A DNA stretch of 64,000 nt from positions 333,849 through 397,848 of the forward strand of contig JACTNB010000033.1 in the NCBI GenBank assembly GCA_014584345.1. Direction: 5' to 3'. The position numbers and the translations under genes are program-made. Positions 11,848-20,029 of the stretch are shown one piece after another. The notes under the pieces were generated by a model. That model was given only the letters and a program-made list of their open reading frames with translations. It made no database searches and was not told the DNA's origin. The stretch's first letter is position 1, and every line of letters starts with the position of its first letter. Source of the stretch: Planctomycetota bacterium. Its GTDB lineage: Bacteria; Planctomycetota; Planctomycetia; Planctomycetales; Planctomycetaceae.

Positions 11848-13995
11848 GTGCTCGAGCCTATCCGCACCGCAGGTCCGCGTGATGACTTGGAAGCTGTGTG
11901 TTGGCTTTTTGAACAATTTGCCATCCTCGATGAAAATCCGATCGATCGCCCCAAAATTCGTCGGGCGTGGGAAGAATCAGCCTTGGCGCATGCGGCTGAT
12001 GATGATGATCGCTGGTGGAAGTGCATCGGCGATGCCAGCCATTCGCTGGGACTGATGGCCAAGGTGATCGACTGCACGGCCGATCAAATGGCGGAAATGG
12101 TGGCCGATGGAGCTAAAATCATCACCCTGATCGATTCTCACTGGTATGGAATCGCTGGTGCCCGGGGTGGAAAATATCTACTGCTGCAGCCGCTGACGAA
12201 TCAGGACCAGGAATGGGTCTCGCTGCGCAAGCTGCGGTCCCAGTTTCAGCCTCCCCGCGAGCATCGCCAAGTCCGTTGTATCGTCATCGAACCTCACTTG
12301 ACGGCTGAAGACCCGGAAGCTGCGGGGGCGCGGACCCCGTTACGGCGGCTGTGGGCCATTCTCCGGCCGGAATCGTCGGACATCTGGATAATTGTTGTGT
12401 TTTCGGTCATCACGGGCCTGTTGGCACTGGCCAGCCCCCTGGCGGTCGAGTCCCTGGTGACTACCGTCGCCTTTGGCCGCATGCTGCAACCGATTGTGAT
12501 TCTCGCGTTGATCCTGTTTGGTTTTCTGGCTTTTTCCGCCGCGCTGGAGGCCTTGAAAACCTATATTGTGGAAATCATTCAGCGCAGACTGTTTGCCCGT
12601 GTTTCAGCCGATTTGGCGTTTCGACTCCCCCGCACTCAGGTAGCCACCCTGGATCATCACGATGCGCGCGAACTGGTCAACCGCTTTTTTGACATAGTGA
12701 CCATTCAAAAAGCCTCGGCCTTGCTGCTGCTGGACGGGACTTCGCTTGTCCTGGGGACACTGATCGGCATGGCAGTCCTCGCCTTTTATCATCCCTGGCT
12801 GCTGGGGTTTGACTTGATCCTGCTGGCCATGGTGGCCTTCATGATTCTGGTACTCGGACGGGGGGCGATTCAATCCAGCATCAAGGAATCCAAGGCGAAA
12901 TACCATATGGCTGCCTGGCTGGAAAACCTGGCGATTTGCCCCAATGCGTTCCGGTTGGGAGGAGCCGCGGAATTCGCGCTCGACCGAGCCGACCGGCTGA
13001 CGCACGACTATCTTAAATATCGCGGCAAGCATTTCCACATTCTTATGCGGCAAGTGATCTTTGCGCTCGGGATGCAGGCATTGGCCAGCACGATCCTGCT
13101 GGGAATGGGGGGCTGGCTGGTGATTTCCGGCGAACTGACGCTGGGCCAACTGGTGGCGGCCGAACTGATTGTAACGGTAATCGTCGGCAGTTTTGCCAAG
13201 ATGGGGAAATTCATGGAAAGCTTTTACGACGTGATGGCCTCCGTGGACAAACTTGGCCACTTATTCGACTTAAAGATGGAGCGTCAGGACGGGTTGTTGC
13301 AGGGAATAGGCGACCTGCCTGCCCGCGTGGTTTATAGTCACGTCGAGCATGGCGACGCGCATCATGGCCAGTTGTTTTCCAATTTCGAACTGGAAGTTGC
13401 TGCCGGAGAACGGTTGATGCTGGTGGGAGATAGTGGTTCGGGCAAAAGCCTGCTGTTGGACTTTCTGTATGGGTTGCGGATTCCCGACGCGGGGCATGTA
13501 ACCATCAATGGCCTGGAACCCGAGAACTTGCGTCCCGATGTGTTGAGACGGCAAGTCGCATTGGTGCGAGAGGCGGAAATTGTACTGGGGACCGTTGCGG
13601 AAAACGTACACCTGGAACGTCCCGATATTTCGACCATGGATGTGCAACAAGCCCTGGTCGACGTAGGATTATTCGAGCAGATTCTGCAACTTCCCCAAGG
13701 GATGGATACGGAACTGTTCGGCCAGGGAAACCCCTTGACGCCCAATCAAGTTCGCAAACTGATGCTGGCCCGTGCGATAGTGGGGCAACCGCGACTGCTG
13801 TTGATCGACGGACTGCTCGACGCCTTGCCGGACGAGGAAGCCCTGGAACTGACCAGGATGCTCGCGAATCCCACACAACCCTGGACTCTAATCATGGTGA
13901 CCGGGCGCCGGGCATTGGCTGCCCTTGGGACACATATCCATAACCTCACGGCTCAGCGCCCGAAATTGGCGGGGAGGACGTCGCATGCCCCTTGA
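11848..13995 (+). CDS. ABC transporter (membrane plus ATPase domain) with degenerate ATPase motifs
   Basis: About 715 residues. An N-terminal soluble region of about 160 residues sits where HlyB-type exporters carry a C39-like domain, though no catalytic Cys/His pair is recognisable. An ABC type I membrane domain (WIIVVFSVITGLLALASPLA onward) and an ATPase domain follow. Walker A is intact (GDSGSGKS, residues 527-534). The signature reads LTPNQ instead of LSGGQ (630-634). Walker B reads LLLIDG, so the catalytic glutamate is a glycine (655). The switch histidine position is glycine in VTGRR (686). The start is uncertain: GTG 11848 is preferred because the protein-like sequence begins there; TTG 11731 is the longest option. 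It overlaps the HlyD-like gene by 11 bases, so they are coupled. Confidence 0.88.
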   Translation: MLEPIRTAGPRDDLEAVCWLFEQFAILDENPIDRPKIRRAWEESALAHAADDDDRWWKCIGDASHSLGLMAKVIDCTADQMAEMVADGAKIITLIDSHWYGIAGARGGKYLLLQPLTNQDQEWVSLRKLRSQFQPPREHRQVRCIVIEPHLTAEDPEAAGARTPLRRLWAILRPESSDIWIIVVFSVITGLLALASPLAVESLVTTVAFGRMLQPIVILALILFGFLAFSAALEALKTYIVEIIQRRLFARVSADLAFRLPRTQVATLDHHDARELVNRFFDIVTIQKASALLLLDGTSLVLGTLIGMAVLAFYHPWLLGFDLILLAMVAFMILVLGRGAIQSSIKESKAKYHMAAWLENLAICPNAFRLGGAAEFALDRADRLTHDYLKYRGKHFHILMRQVIFALGMQALASTILLGMGGWLVISGELTLGQLVAAELIVTVIVGSFAKMGKFMESFYDVMASVDKLGHLFDLKMERQDGLLQGIGDLPARVVYSHVEHGDAHHGQLFSNFELEVAAGERLMLVGDSGSGKSLLLDFLYGLRIPDAGHVTINGLEPENLRPDVLRRQVALVREAEIVLGTVAENVHLERPDISTMDVQQALVDVGLFEQILQLPQGMDTELFGQGNPLTPNQVRKLMLARAIVGQPRLLLIDGLLDALPDEEALELTRMLANPTQPWTLIMVTGRRALAALGTHIHNLTAQRPKLAGRTSHAP

Positions 13996-15472
13996 ACACC
14001 TTGAACATCGCCCGCTGATAAACGAGGTGGAGCGTCGACGCACGATGCTGTGCCCCGTGGCTTATAATGAGTCGGTGATGCCTGCCTTGCAGTTGACCCG
14101 TTCTTCGCGCTGGGCGCGGAAGTTCGCAAACTGTCTGTTTGTCTGCCTGATTCTTGCCATCCTGCTGATGCTGTTTGCCCCTTGGCAGCAATCGATCTGG
14201 GGGACCGGCAGCATCATCGCCTACGCGCCGGACAAGCGGCAACAGATCATTGAATCCCCGATCACGGGTAAAATTGTCCGCTGGGGTGAAGGAATCGCGG
14301 AAAACATGCGGGTGAGCGAAGGAGAGTTGATCGCGGAAATTCGCGATCTCGACGAATCCTACGCCTCCCGCCTGGAGCAGCAGCTTGACTACAGTCAGTT
14401 GGCGTCTCAGGCAGCTGTGCAACAACTGGATGCAAATCTGAAGGCACTCGAGGCTATCAAGACCATTGTCGATTCCTGCCAGGGTCAGGTGCGCGCCTAC
14501 GAAGCCGTCAAGGAAGAAACCATCGCTTCGCAAAACGCCTATGTGAAAATGGCGGAAGACAAGGTCCGCGCGGAAATGCAGCAACTTTCGGAATACCAGG
14601 CCGCACTCCCTCAACTCAAGGCGGAATTCGAACGGATGAAGTTGCTGGAAGCCGAGGGCAACATTTCCCTGCAGAAATTCCAGGAGGTGGAACGCAAGTA
14701 TAATGAATCGCTGGCCAAAGTCCGCAAGGCCGAGGCCTATCTGGACGCTGCCAGGTCGGAACTCGAAGGCAAGAAACGGGAACGCGTCGCGAAAATTGAA
14801 AAGGCGCAGGTGGATATCGAATATGCCAATGCCACGCTGCGCAAGGCCATCAGTGATGTCTCGAAAGCGGAAAGCGAGATTGCCAAGGCCCAGCAAGAAC
14901 TGCAGAAAACCGAAAAGGATGTGTTGAGCATGCAGGTCAATGTTGCCAGGCAACAGAATCAATTGATCACCGCGCCCTTCGATGGATATGTCGTGCGGAT
15001 TAATCCCAACCTGGGAACAGCCGTGCTCAAACAGGGTGACCCGATCTGCACCATCGTCCCCGATACAGCCGATCGCATCGCCCAAATCTGGCTGAGCGGA
15101 AACGATGCCCCCCTGGTGGAACCTGGCAGGCATGTCCGTTTGCAATTCGAAGGCTGGCCCGCGCTGCAGTTTGCCGGCTGGCCTTCCGTTGCCGTCGGAA
15201 CCTTCGGGGGAGAAGTCATTTCCGTGGACGCAGTGGACGATGGAAAAGGAAAGTTCCGAGTGCTGATTCGCCCGGCCCAGGATGATCATCGCTGGCCAGA
15301 AGGCCGCTTTCTCCGCCAGGGAGTCCGCGCGAATGCCTGGGTATTGCTGGATCAGGTTCCCTTGTGGTACGAAGTCTGGCGGCGACTGAACGCATTTCCC
15401 CCCGTGGTCAATCTCGATCCCGAAGAGGAAAAACCCAGCAAGAGCAAACCTCCCAAACTACCCAAACAGTAA
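13985..15472 (+). CDS. HlyD-family membrane fusion (periplasmic adaptor) protein
   Basis: This 495-residue protein should bridge the inner-membrane ABC transporter and an outer-membrane channel. One transmembrane helix near residues 45-65 (FVCLILAILLMLFAPW) is followed by the first half of a lipoyl/barrel-sandwich domain (ITGKIVRWGEGIAENMRVSEGE). A long alpha-helical hairpin rich in Lys, Glu, Ala and Gln comes next, then the second lipoyl half (ITAPFDGYVVRINPNLGTAVLKQGDPI), a beta-barrel region and a Lys/Pro-rich tail. The start at 13985 overlaps the end of the transporter gene; an upstream ATG at 13925 lies fully inside that gene and is less likely. Middle member of a three-gene export operon; cargo unknown. 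Confidence 0.93.
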   Translation: MPLEHLEHRPLINEVERRRTMLCPVAYNESVMPALQLTRSSRWARKFANCLFVCLILAILLMLFAPWQQSIWGTGSIIAYAPDKRQQIIESPITGKIVRWGEGIAENMRVSEGELIAEIRDLDESYASRLEQQLDYSQLASQAAVQQLDANLKALEAIKTIVDSCQGQVRAYEAVKEETIASQNAYVKMAEDKVRAEMQQLSEYQAALPQLKAEFERMKLLEAEGNISLQKFQEVERKYNESLAKVRKAEAYLDAARSELEGKKRERVAKIEKAQVDIEYANATLRKAISDVSKAESEIAKAQQELQKTEKDVLSMQVNVARQQNQLITAPFDGYVVRINPNLGTAVLKQGDPICTIVPDTADRIAQIWLSGNDAPLVEPGRHVRLQFEGWPALQFAGWPSVAVGTFGGEVISVDAVDDGKGKFRVLIRPAQDDHRWPEGRFLRQGVRANAWVLLDQVPLWYEVWRRLNAFPPVVNLDPEEEKPSKSKPPKLPKQ

Positions 15473-15636
15473 TTTCGCGCTTCGTTGAAAAAGGCGATTT
15501 CCAGGTTCCTTGAGCTCTCTGGCAACCCCTGAAAGGTTTCCATTCTGCTGCCAGGGGTGCCGTGCCGATGAAATAATTGCCTACTCGAGAGGCGTACCAG
15601 CCCGACATGGATGTTATTCTGCTGGAACCCAAGCTA

Positions 15637-17346
15637 ATGCTGCGTGTTGTGATAGTCTTGATTTCGGCCTCGGTCGTGGGGTGTGGAGGGGCTTCCCGTA
15701 TGCACTCGCGCGTCGATTACCGGGATGCTGCCCGCCCCGCGCAGGCAGCTTCCGAGCCGTCACATCTCAATCGTGGCACGGTGCCTTCGCCCGACATCTC
15801 CGCTCAGGAGGGGGCCACTTCCGAGGACGACCAACCCCTCGCGGAGTTTTCATCCCCGCTTCAGACCACCCAGGATGGCGAGGCCGTCGCGATCCTGCAG
15901 ACCAGCGCGCAGGTTACGGAAGGATCCGCAAATTCCGAGGTGGCTCCCCTGCCCTTGCTGGTCCCTGCCGAAACAGATCCGGCAGCGGAGCCGACGAGCG
16001 AAACCGAATCGCAAGGTTTATCGCTGGATGAAGTCATTGGCTCCGTCTACCTCAGTTATCCCCTGCTCGAAGCCGCGTTTTATGCCAGAGACATGGTTGC
16101 CGGTCAGCAGCTTTCCGCGCAGGGAGAATTTGATCTCAAGTTCAAGGGAGCCAGTGAAAACGAAGTTCTGGGCTTCTACCAAAATTACCGCCAGAGCCTG
16201 GGAATCGTGCAGCCGACCTACAATGGAGGCGAATTTTTTGCCGGATACCGGGTCGGCAACGGCCTGTTCGAACCCTGGTACAAGGAACGACAAACCAATG
16301 AGGGGGGGGAATTCAAGGCCGGATTTTTCGTCCCCCTGGCGCGCGATCGGAATATCGACGAGCGCCGTGCGAAAATTATGAGCACCGATTACGAAAGGCA
16401 ACTGGTCGAACCGGAAATCCAGGCGCAACTGATTGGTTTCGTCCAGGAAGCCAGTTTTGCCTACTGGAACTGGGTGGCTCACGGGGAACGGTATCAGATT
16501 GCCCAACAGGCACTCTCTCTGGCCGAAAATCGTAACGACCGCATGCGCAGGCAGGTTGAAGAGGGGTTTCTCGATCCCCCCCAATTGACGGATAACCTGC
16601 GTCTGATCGCCGAGCGTCGCATGAAACTCTCCGATATCGAACGGAAGTTGAGGCAGAGCGGGGCCAAGTTGTCGCTGTTCATTCGCGACGGAAACGGGCA
16701 GCCCATCGTGCCCCGGAACGTGCAATTGCCGGGGTTTCCGGAACTAACGCCCCCCCAGGGAGAACTCCTGGAACTGGATACCCAGATGGCCCTGGAAATG
16801 CGTCCTGAAATTGCCCTGCTGAATCTTTCTCGGCGCAAACTGGATGTCGAACTTGCCCAGGCGCGGAACGAACTCAAGCCCTCGATCGACGCCTACATGT
16901 CGACTTCACAGGACATGGGGCAGCGTGCCAGCCCGAATAACGACAAGGGTGAATTTGAAATGGAGGCCTCGGTTTTTCTCGATGTCCCGCTTCAGCGACG
17001 AAAGGCACAAGGGAAAATTCAGAGCGTCGAGGCCAAACTGGCGCAGTTAAACGCCAAGCGAAGAATGATCGAGGACAAAATCTCCGTCGATGTGCAACTG
17101 GCCTATGCGGGATTGATCACCGCCTACGAACAGGCCGAACAGGCTGCCAAGGCGGTCGAACTGGCGACCGAACTGGCGCGGGTCGAAAATCGAAATCTTG
17201 AATTAGGGGCATCGGACCTGCTGACCGTAACGCTTCGCGAGCAATTCGCCGTCGAAGCCGCGGAACGCGCCGTCGAGGCCAAGCTGGAATACTTCAAGGC
17301 CAAAGCCGACTATCGGGCCTCCCTGGGACAGGATCGCATTCCCTGA
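15637..17346 (+). CDS. TolC-family outer-membrane efflux lipoprotein
   Basis: About 569 residues. The N-terminus (MLRVVIVLISASVVGCGGA) is a lipoprotein signal with lipobox VVGC. A low-complexity Ser/Glu/Pro linker of about 100 residues follows, then two TolC-type helical repeats (EASFAYWNWVAHGERYQIAQ near the middle, DVQLAYAGLITAYEQAEQA near the end). It would form the trimeric outer-membrane channel for the preceding ABC and HlyD-like proteins. The start at 15637 places the signal peptide at the N-terminus; the frame is open to an ATG at 15577. There is a 164-base gap after the adaptor gene. A palindromic repeat copy begins 33 bases after its stop. Confidence 0.92.
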   Translation: MLRVVIVLISASVVGCGGASRMHSRVDYRDAARPAQAASEPSHLNRGTVPSPDISAQEGATSEDDQPLAEFSSPLQTTQDGEAVAILQTSAQVTEGSANSEVAPLPLLVPAETDPAAEPTSETESQGLSLDEVIGSVYLSYPLLEAAFYARDMVAGQQLSAQGEFDLKFKGASENEVLGFYQNYRQSLGIVQPTYNGGEFFAGYRVGNGLFEPWYKERQTNEGGEFKAGFFVPLARDRNIDERRAKIMSTDYERQLVEPEIQAQLIGFVQEASFAYWNWVAHGERYQIAQQALSLAENRNDRMRRQVEEGFLDPPQLTDNLRLIAERRMKLSDIERKLRQSGAKLSLFIRDGNGQPIVPRNVQLPGFPELTPPQGELLELDTQMALEMRPEIALLNLSRRKLDVELAQARNELKPSIDAYMSTSQDMGQRASPNNDKGEFEMEASVFLDVPLQRRKAQGKIQSVEAKLAQLNAKRRMIEDKISVDVQLAYAGLITAYEQAEQAAKAVELATELARVENRNLELGASDLLTVTLREQFAVEAAERAVEAKLEYFKAKADYRASLGQDRIP

Positions 17347-17378
17347 CCCCCGCGGCTAATTATCCCGACGCTTGCAAA

Positions 17379-17565
17379 CTAGCCGCGCCGTCAGGAAGCG
17401 GGCCACGCTGGCGTAACATCTTGCAAAGCACTCTCCCGTCACGAAGTCAACCCGCGTTGACATCCACACGGCTCATGCTGCCATACCCTGGCCCGCTTCC
17501 TGACGGCGCGGCTAGTTCGTCGAAGTCAGCAAGCCTGATTGATTGACCCGGGTGAGAAATCCGAG
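17379..17565. repeat. Dispersed palindromic element, copy 2
   Basis: Inverted arms lie at 17379-17405 and 17489-17515, both starting or ending in CTAG and matching over 27 bases. Both arms lack the same single C/G pair relative to copy 1 (GCCGCGCCGTC against GCCGCGCCCGTC), so the pairing is preserved. The right flank TTCGTCGAAGTCAGCAAGC and the terminal GGTGAGAAATCC are conserved; the left terminal repeat is not recognisable. It lies just downstream of the TolC-like gene. Confidence 0.85.
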
Positions 17566-17747
17566 TCAAACCCGGATGCAAAGGATCGGCAAGCGTGTGA
17601 AGCAGGGGCGATTCGCATGGGAGCGGAGAACAGTACGACAGCCGTAACGTTGTCGCTAACCGCGCGGCGGCCAGCGAGTTTCAATTTCAGGACATACGAC
17701 CAACCGCCGCACCGGTTGAGCGATTTGTTAGCGGGAAAGCACGTATA
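17566..17747. other. Intergenic, no gene seen
   Basis: This stretch follows repeat copy 2 and runs to the stop of the minus-strand membrane-protein gene. I see no gene or clear terminator in it. Confidence 0.4.
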
Positions 17748-18272
17748 CTACTCCGCGATTAAGGCGATGGCCGTTGACAGCCCAGAAATTGCGGCCGTGA
17801 CCGTAATGAGTTTGCCGACCGCCTTTTCTTTATGCACTTCGTCCATGCCAAAGTATTGAAGAACATTGGACTTGAAGAAGTACATAAGCAGCAGGAAATG
17901 CATGATGACGCGTCCACCGAACTTGGCATAGTAGTATCCCGGGCCACGAGATCCGCCTGCAAGCTCATCGGCGAAATTCGAGAGCATCAGGAGTGCGTTG
18001 GCGTTTCTGGCGATGCTGTGAACATAATAAAACGTCGCACACCACCAGCCCCAGCGAGTACCGAGCCACATCCCAATACCGGAAGCAAGTGCGATTCCGG
18101 CCAGTAGCATGACACCGACAACAAGCAGTATCGGCGGGATTCCGACGACGTTTATGCCCTGTGACACATGGTCCAGGTTTTGAAGAAGGAGCACCTGCGC
18201 GCCAAGGAGAAGCACGCCACCAACGAGGTGTAGGACGGCCAGAATGGAAACGCCAACAGGTCGGTTGTTCAT
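17748..18272 (-). CDS. Small integral membrane protein, function unknown
   Basis: This 174-residue protein has about four hydrophobic segments. The first (VSILAVLHLVGGVLLLGAQV) lies near residues 7-26; the second is near 45-68; a third is broken up by Trp and Tyr (WGWWCATFYYVHSI); the last is near 120-135 (VIMHFLLLMYFF). A charged segment (DEVHKEKAVGK) precedes a final hydrophobic stretch. The layout resembles small uncharacterised bacterial membrane proteins, but I recognise no named family. It sits alone on the minus strand in a patch of small unrelated genes and palindromes, suggesting accessory DNA. Confidence that it is coding comes from amino acid composition and a clean start at 18272. 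Confidence 0.7.
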   Translation of the reverse strand: MNNRPVGVSILAVLHLVGGVLLLGAQVLLLQNLDHVSQGINVVGIPPILLVVGVMLLAGIALASGIGMWLGTRWGWWCATFYYVHSIARNANALLMLSNFADELAGGSRGPGYYYAKFGGRVIMHFLLLMYFFKSNVLQYFGMDEVHKEKAVGKLITVTAAISGLSTAIALIAE

Positions 18273-18643
18273 ACTTACATTCCCGCATAACCCCTGACTC
18301 TTTGAACAGCACGCATTGAGAATACTGCGAAGAGCTTGCTTGTCAATCCCTAGCTAGTCAATGGGATGCGTCAATTCCCGCCGGGTGCCACGGGCGACTT
18401 GTCGCCCAATGAAATTGTTTTCGTGTGACACGAATCGTTTTGCCAAGTCCCACTGGCACGAGATTGGAAATGGTCTGCTCCCTACCAGGCAAAAGCAAGG
18501 GCGAGGAACATGATCGAACCAGTTGTCCTGGCATAGAGTTGTCAAGGAAGTCCCTTGACAACAAGAAGTGGGAAACTCCAGCCTGTATTTACACTGGCGG
18601 ACAAGCCGCCCGTGGCGGCCGGCGGCCGGCACCCGGCGAAGGG
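18273..18643. other. Gene-free stretch with hairpins and a palindromic repeat
   Basis: No gene is supported here. It contains a perfect 10-bp hairpin at 18538-18562 (GTTGTCAAGG, five-base loop, CCTTGACAAC) without a following T-run, so it is not a typical terminator. A second palindrome at 18592-18614 (CACTGGCGG, ACAAG, CCGCCCGTG) has a near-identical sister at 34911-34933. A GGGCGACTTGTCGCCC hairpin lies near 18388. Confidence 0.6.
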
Positions 18644-18940
18644 TTAGGCGACAAAGTCGTCATCTCTCGACCACTCCTCAATGATGGCAACCACCTCGCG
18701 GCGGTGCTGGCAATCACGCTGCCGAACTGGATGCTCCCAATCGCCACCTCTGACCAAAACCACTCGATATCGGTCGCGATAGAAACCAGCATCAATGATA
18801 TCCGCTCCACGCGAGAGTTGCACCAAATCCTCCGTGAGATTCGTGCATACACCATCTGAAAACTCTGGGGCTTCATCGAACAGTGTGTGATGCCTTACAC
18901 GCCACGCGTCAGGGACTCGAATTGGAAGAAGCGCAACCAT
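18644..18940 (-). CDS. Small hypothetical protein
   Basis: This 98-residue frame starts MVALLPIRVPDAWRVRHH and ends VVAIIEEWSRDDDFVA. It is acidic, with no signal peptide or membrane helix. The amino acid usage (many Asp, Glu and Arg, alternating hydrophobics such as YRVVLVRGGDW) looks like a real globular protein rather than a chance frame. I do not recognise the family. Size and setting, next to a broken gene in a repeat-bearing patch, resemble immunity-like or other accessory genes, but that is only inference. An in-frame start at 18976 would add 12 residues. Confidence 0.5.
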   Translation of the reverse strand: MVALLPIRVPDAWRVRHHTLFDEAPEFSDGVCTNLTEDLVQLSRGADIIDAGFYRDRYRVVLVRGGDWEHPVRQRDCQHRREVVAIIEEWSRDDDFVA

Positions 18941-19032
18941 GTGGCCTAACAACAGCGGTAACCGACCCGCCGCCAAAAAACTACGATTTCATTATCCGCG
19001 CCACCGCCGCTCCCGTGCATGCGATGGTTCTG

Positions 19033-19662
19033 CTACGTATCGTGTTTATACAGATGGTGAAAGTCGACATTGTTCGAGACCAAATCAACATAGCGATTGG
19101 CAGCCACCGCAAATGATTCGACGTCCAATTCGAGTTTCCATTCAGACCCGCGATTTCTCCCGAAAAGAAATACGTTTCCGGTCCACCATTGGAACCCGTT
19201 GTCATCATGCCAATCAAGCTGGGTATCGTTTGCGTGGATGATCTAGTTGCACATTTCGCGCAACGTAAGACGAAACGATCCTTCGTGAATGATTCCAAGC
19301 TGAATGCCAGCAATTGAATCGTCCTGGTAATTCTCAAGATCGATCGATTCTTGCATGTCATCAGCCGCAAGGATGTCCTGAAGCATTCGGAGCGTAATTG
19401 CCGACCGGATGAGTTTTTCGCAAAGCGACGATTTCAACCAGCCGAAGTAATATTCCCAATCGAATTCTCCGGGTGATTCTCCGCCCCAGGCGATCTGGTG
19501 TTTGGCACAAAACGACTTGCTGCTGTAAACAAGCATTTGCAGATCAAATGCGTTCTCGGTGACACCGTCAATATTCAGTGTGTGTGGCATGTGGGGATTG
19601 AAACTCCATGGTGATTCAGTAAGTCGAACTGAGTTGGACACACCATGAGGGAAAAGGTTCAC
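19033..19662 (-). pseudogene. Hypothetical gene interrupted by an in-frame TAG
   Basis: A 139-codon frame from 19662 ends at TAG (19243-19245) after FRLTLREMCN. The same frame then continues without a break for 69 protein-like codons (IIHANDTQLDWHDDNGFQWW, ending FHHLYKHDT) to a TAG at 19033-19035. The second part has no plausible start codon or ribosome site of its own. The simplest reading is a gene of about 209 residues with a CAG-to-TAG change. Stop readthrough or a sequencing error cannot be excluded. The protein is Trp- and Asp-rich and not recognised; it lies beside another small hypothetical gene. Confidence 0.6.
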
Positions 19663-20029
19663 TGAGTAGCAGAACTTGGTTATCTCTCAACAATGTGGAT
19701 TGAGAATACTCCGGGCAGGGATGGCAGTCAATCTCAAGCGTAAGCCTGGAATGGAGATGCATCGAATCCGCTGCGCGAATTGACCGAGGAATTCTTGCGC
19801 GGATCACTGGAGAGCAAAACGCTCCTCGATCACTACGAAGCCGTCCGGGGCACCCGTTAAATCTTTCAGAAACCCGTGGCGGGTATCGTGCGCATCGCGT
19901 GGATGAGTCAGATCGGCGATCCCGATACTCAAGCTCGGAAAGTGGATGCGTTCCGGGAAGGCCCCACATGCGAACCCGAAGGGATTGACTCGTAATGACC
20001 GAAATCGTGCGGCAAAAAAATGGGCTGGC
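19663..20029. other. Gene-free stretch with a possible gene remnant
   Basis: No intact gene. On the + strand, 19744-19859 encodes a protein-like tail containing NPLRELTEEFLRGSLESKTL and ending EAVRGTR before a stop. It has no start of its own, so it may be the 3' remnant of a lost gene. I cannot name the family. Confidence 0.35.

Noticed and set aside
13946..15289. 447-codon minus-strand frame over the HlyD-like gene
   Set aside because: The plus-strand gene has clear lipoyl and helical features; the antisense frame is Leu/Gly/His/Phe-rich without recognisable domains.
18538..18562. Terminator at the perfect 10-bp hairpin
   Set aside because: Neither strand has a T-run after the stem, and no gene ends next to it.
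18981..19370. 129-codon minus-strand frame over the broken gene
   Set aside because: It is Thr/Ser/Ile-rich without domain character, while the overlapping frame read through the TAG looks like a normal protein.
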